Shown here: in pieces, positions 63,563-64,000 of the stretch
Numbering within the stretch: position 1 is the stretch's first letter
How the letters are laid out: the number at the start of each line of letters is the position of its first letter
NCBI RefSeq assembly: GCF_004798865.1
Contig: NW_025336565.1
Location: 561,400-625,399, forward strand
Length of the DNA: 64,000 nt
Direction of reading: 5' to 3'
Origin: Varanus komodoensis
Taxonomy: Eukaryota; Chordata; Lepidosauria; Squamata; Varanidae
Made by a program: the position numbers and the translations under genes
The notes under the pieces: model-generated
What the model saw: only the letters and a program-made list of their open reading frames with translations
Databases searched by the model: none
What the model was told of the DNA's origin: nothing

Positions 63563-63692
63563 CTGGAGGGGGACAAAGACGGAGGGGCGACTGTGCATCG
63601 GGATTCAGCAGGAAGGTCCCTTTGGTGACTTGTGGCCTGAGCGGCCCATGATGCAGGGAAGGAAGGAGCCTTGCGTGTGTAGACGGGGATTA

Positions 63693-63695
63693 TGA

Positions 63696-63742
<47 letters not shown>
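63693..63742. repeat. (GAAA)n microsatellite
   Basis: About 12 uninterrupted GAAA units, 130 bp from exon T-82. Confidence 0.92.
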
Positions 63743-63879
63743 GGCCACCCTCCTTTCAAAACACAGAACAGAAAAGCCGTTCATGGTTTCTTGCCAGAAC
63801 TCCTGAGCCCGCCGCTTGCCGTTTGACCCACCTGTCACCTTGATCCTCCCCCAGATTGTGCAGAAAAACAAAAACCTTC

Positions 63880-63965
63880 TAGGGACCACATTATGCAAAT
63901 CAGTTGCTTAAGCAGATGTGCTTTGCTTGCAAAAGCCTTGCAGAGGCATACAGTAAGAGAAAATA
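63880..63965. promoter_or_regulatory. Octamer-bearing AT-rich segment
   Basis: CACATTATGCAAATCAG holds a perfect octamer ATGCAAAT; further AT-rich text follows to the edge. Confidence 0.28.
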
Positions 63966-64000
63966 CAGGTGAATCTCGACCCGGGCATGGCTTAAAGGGG

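Larger units (their letters stand above)
58603..63451 (-). other. DNAH2: DNAH2 intron, 4.85 kb (longest in window)
   Basis: Holds candidate elements at 60005-60210, 60940-61055 and 63265-63345 and a CpG-rich tract from about 60600 to 62300. T-82 and T-81 join in frame (QRLE-T-SMIHW), so no coding exon is missing. No nested gene is recognisable. Confidence 0.65.
63563..64000 (-). other. DNAH2: DNAH2 intron (open at window edge)
   Basis: Contains a GAAA microsatellite and an octamer-bearing AT-rich segment near 63880-63965. No coding exon is seen before the edge. Confidence 0.6.

Noticed and set aside
860-63562. Identity as another axonemal heavy chain (DNAH5, 8, 9, 11, 17 or 10)
   Set aside because: The C-terminal [11 protein letters not shown], the AAA4 GRQS P-loop and tail words such as FARWEDGKQ fit DNAH2 as I recall it, and the others differ at these places.

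Overview
The window is vertebrate nuclear DNA, very GC-rich and CpG-rich, and is filled almost completely by one spliced gene on the minus strand. That gene is axonemal dynein heavy chain 2 (DNAH2), the heavy chain of a ciliary inner-arm dynein. A CR1 LINE of the lizard/snake type, three copies of a fold-back repeat with the ACTACAACTCCC core that I associate with squamate genomes, short introns and high GC suggest a squamate reptile and a gene-dense (micro)chromosome. The species assignment is inference; the gene assignment is strong.

Layout, left to right (3' to 5' of the gene). Positions 1-770 are an unspliced-looking CpG island, probably the promoter/first exon of the next gene; in human the gene downstream of DNAH2 is KDM6B. 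The DNAH2 poly(A) signal is at 795-800 and the stop codon at 860-862. From there to 63562 I can place 83 consecutive coding exons whose reading phases all fit. They total 12,908 nt, about 4,300 codons, against about 4,430 residues for human DNAH2 as I remember it. The first few exons, the start codon and the promoter lie beyond 64000. I number exons from the 3' end: T is the terminal exon, T-1 the one before it, up to T-82.

The protein reads from right to left: N-terminal tail (T-82 to about T-68, 63562-43069), linker (about T-67 to T-53), motor ring AAA1 (T-52 to T-47), AAA2 (T-46 to T-43), AAA3 (T-42 to T-36), AAA4 (T-35 to T-29), stalk and microtubule-binding domain (T-28 to T-22), AAA5 (T-21 to T-17), AAA6 and C-terminal domain (T-16 to T). 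Walker A motifs are visible in AAA1-AAA4; AAA4 carries Arg instead of Lys. One intron, 13676-13763, appears to use a GC-AG splice pair; every other intron is GT-AG.

Introns of the 3' half are short (75 bp to about 1.8 kb) and mostly featureless GC-rich DNA. Introns of the 5' half are long (up to 4.8 kb) and hold separate AT-richer islands dense in homeodomain, octamer, forkhead, AP-1 and X-box-like words, which look like conserved regulatory elements. Other content: one CR1 fragment, one 0.42-kb element with inverted ends, a 5S-rRNA-like fragment, and several microsatellites and homopolymer runs. Introns of 300-1000 bp not listed separately (for example 1488-1932, 2110-2608, 2724-3558, 3711-4232, 8913-9357, 12865-13558, 14770-15420, 20647-21374, 21949-22817, 29507-30454, 37134-38107) hold GC-rich sequence in which I see no feature. 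I see no second protein-coding gene, no RNA gene with an intact structure, no CRISPR and no virus-derived element.
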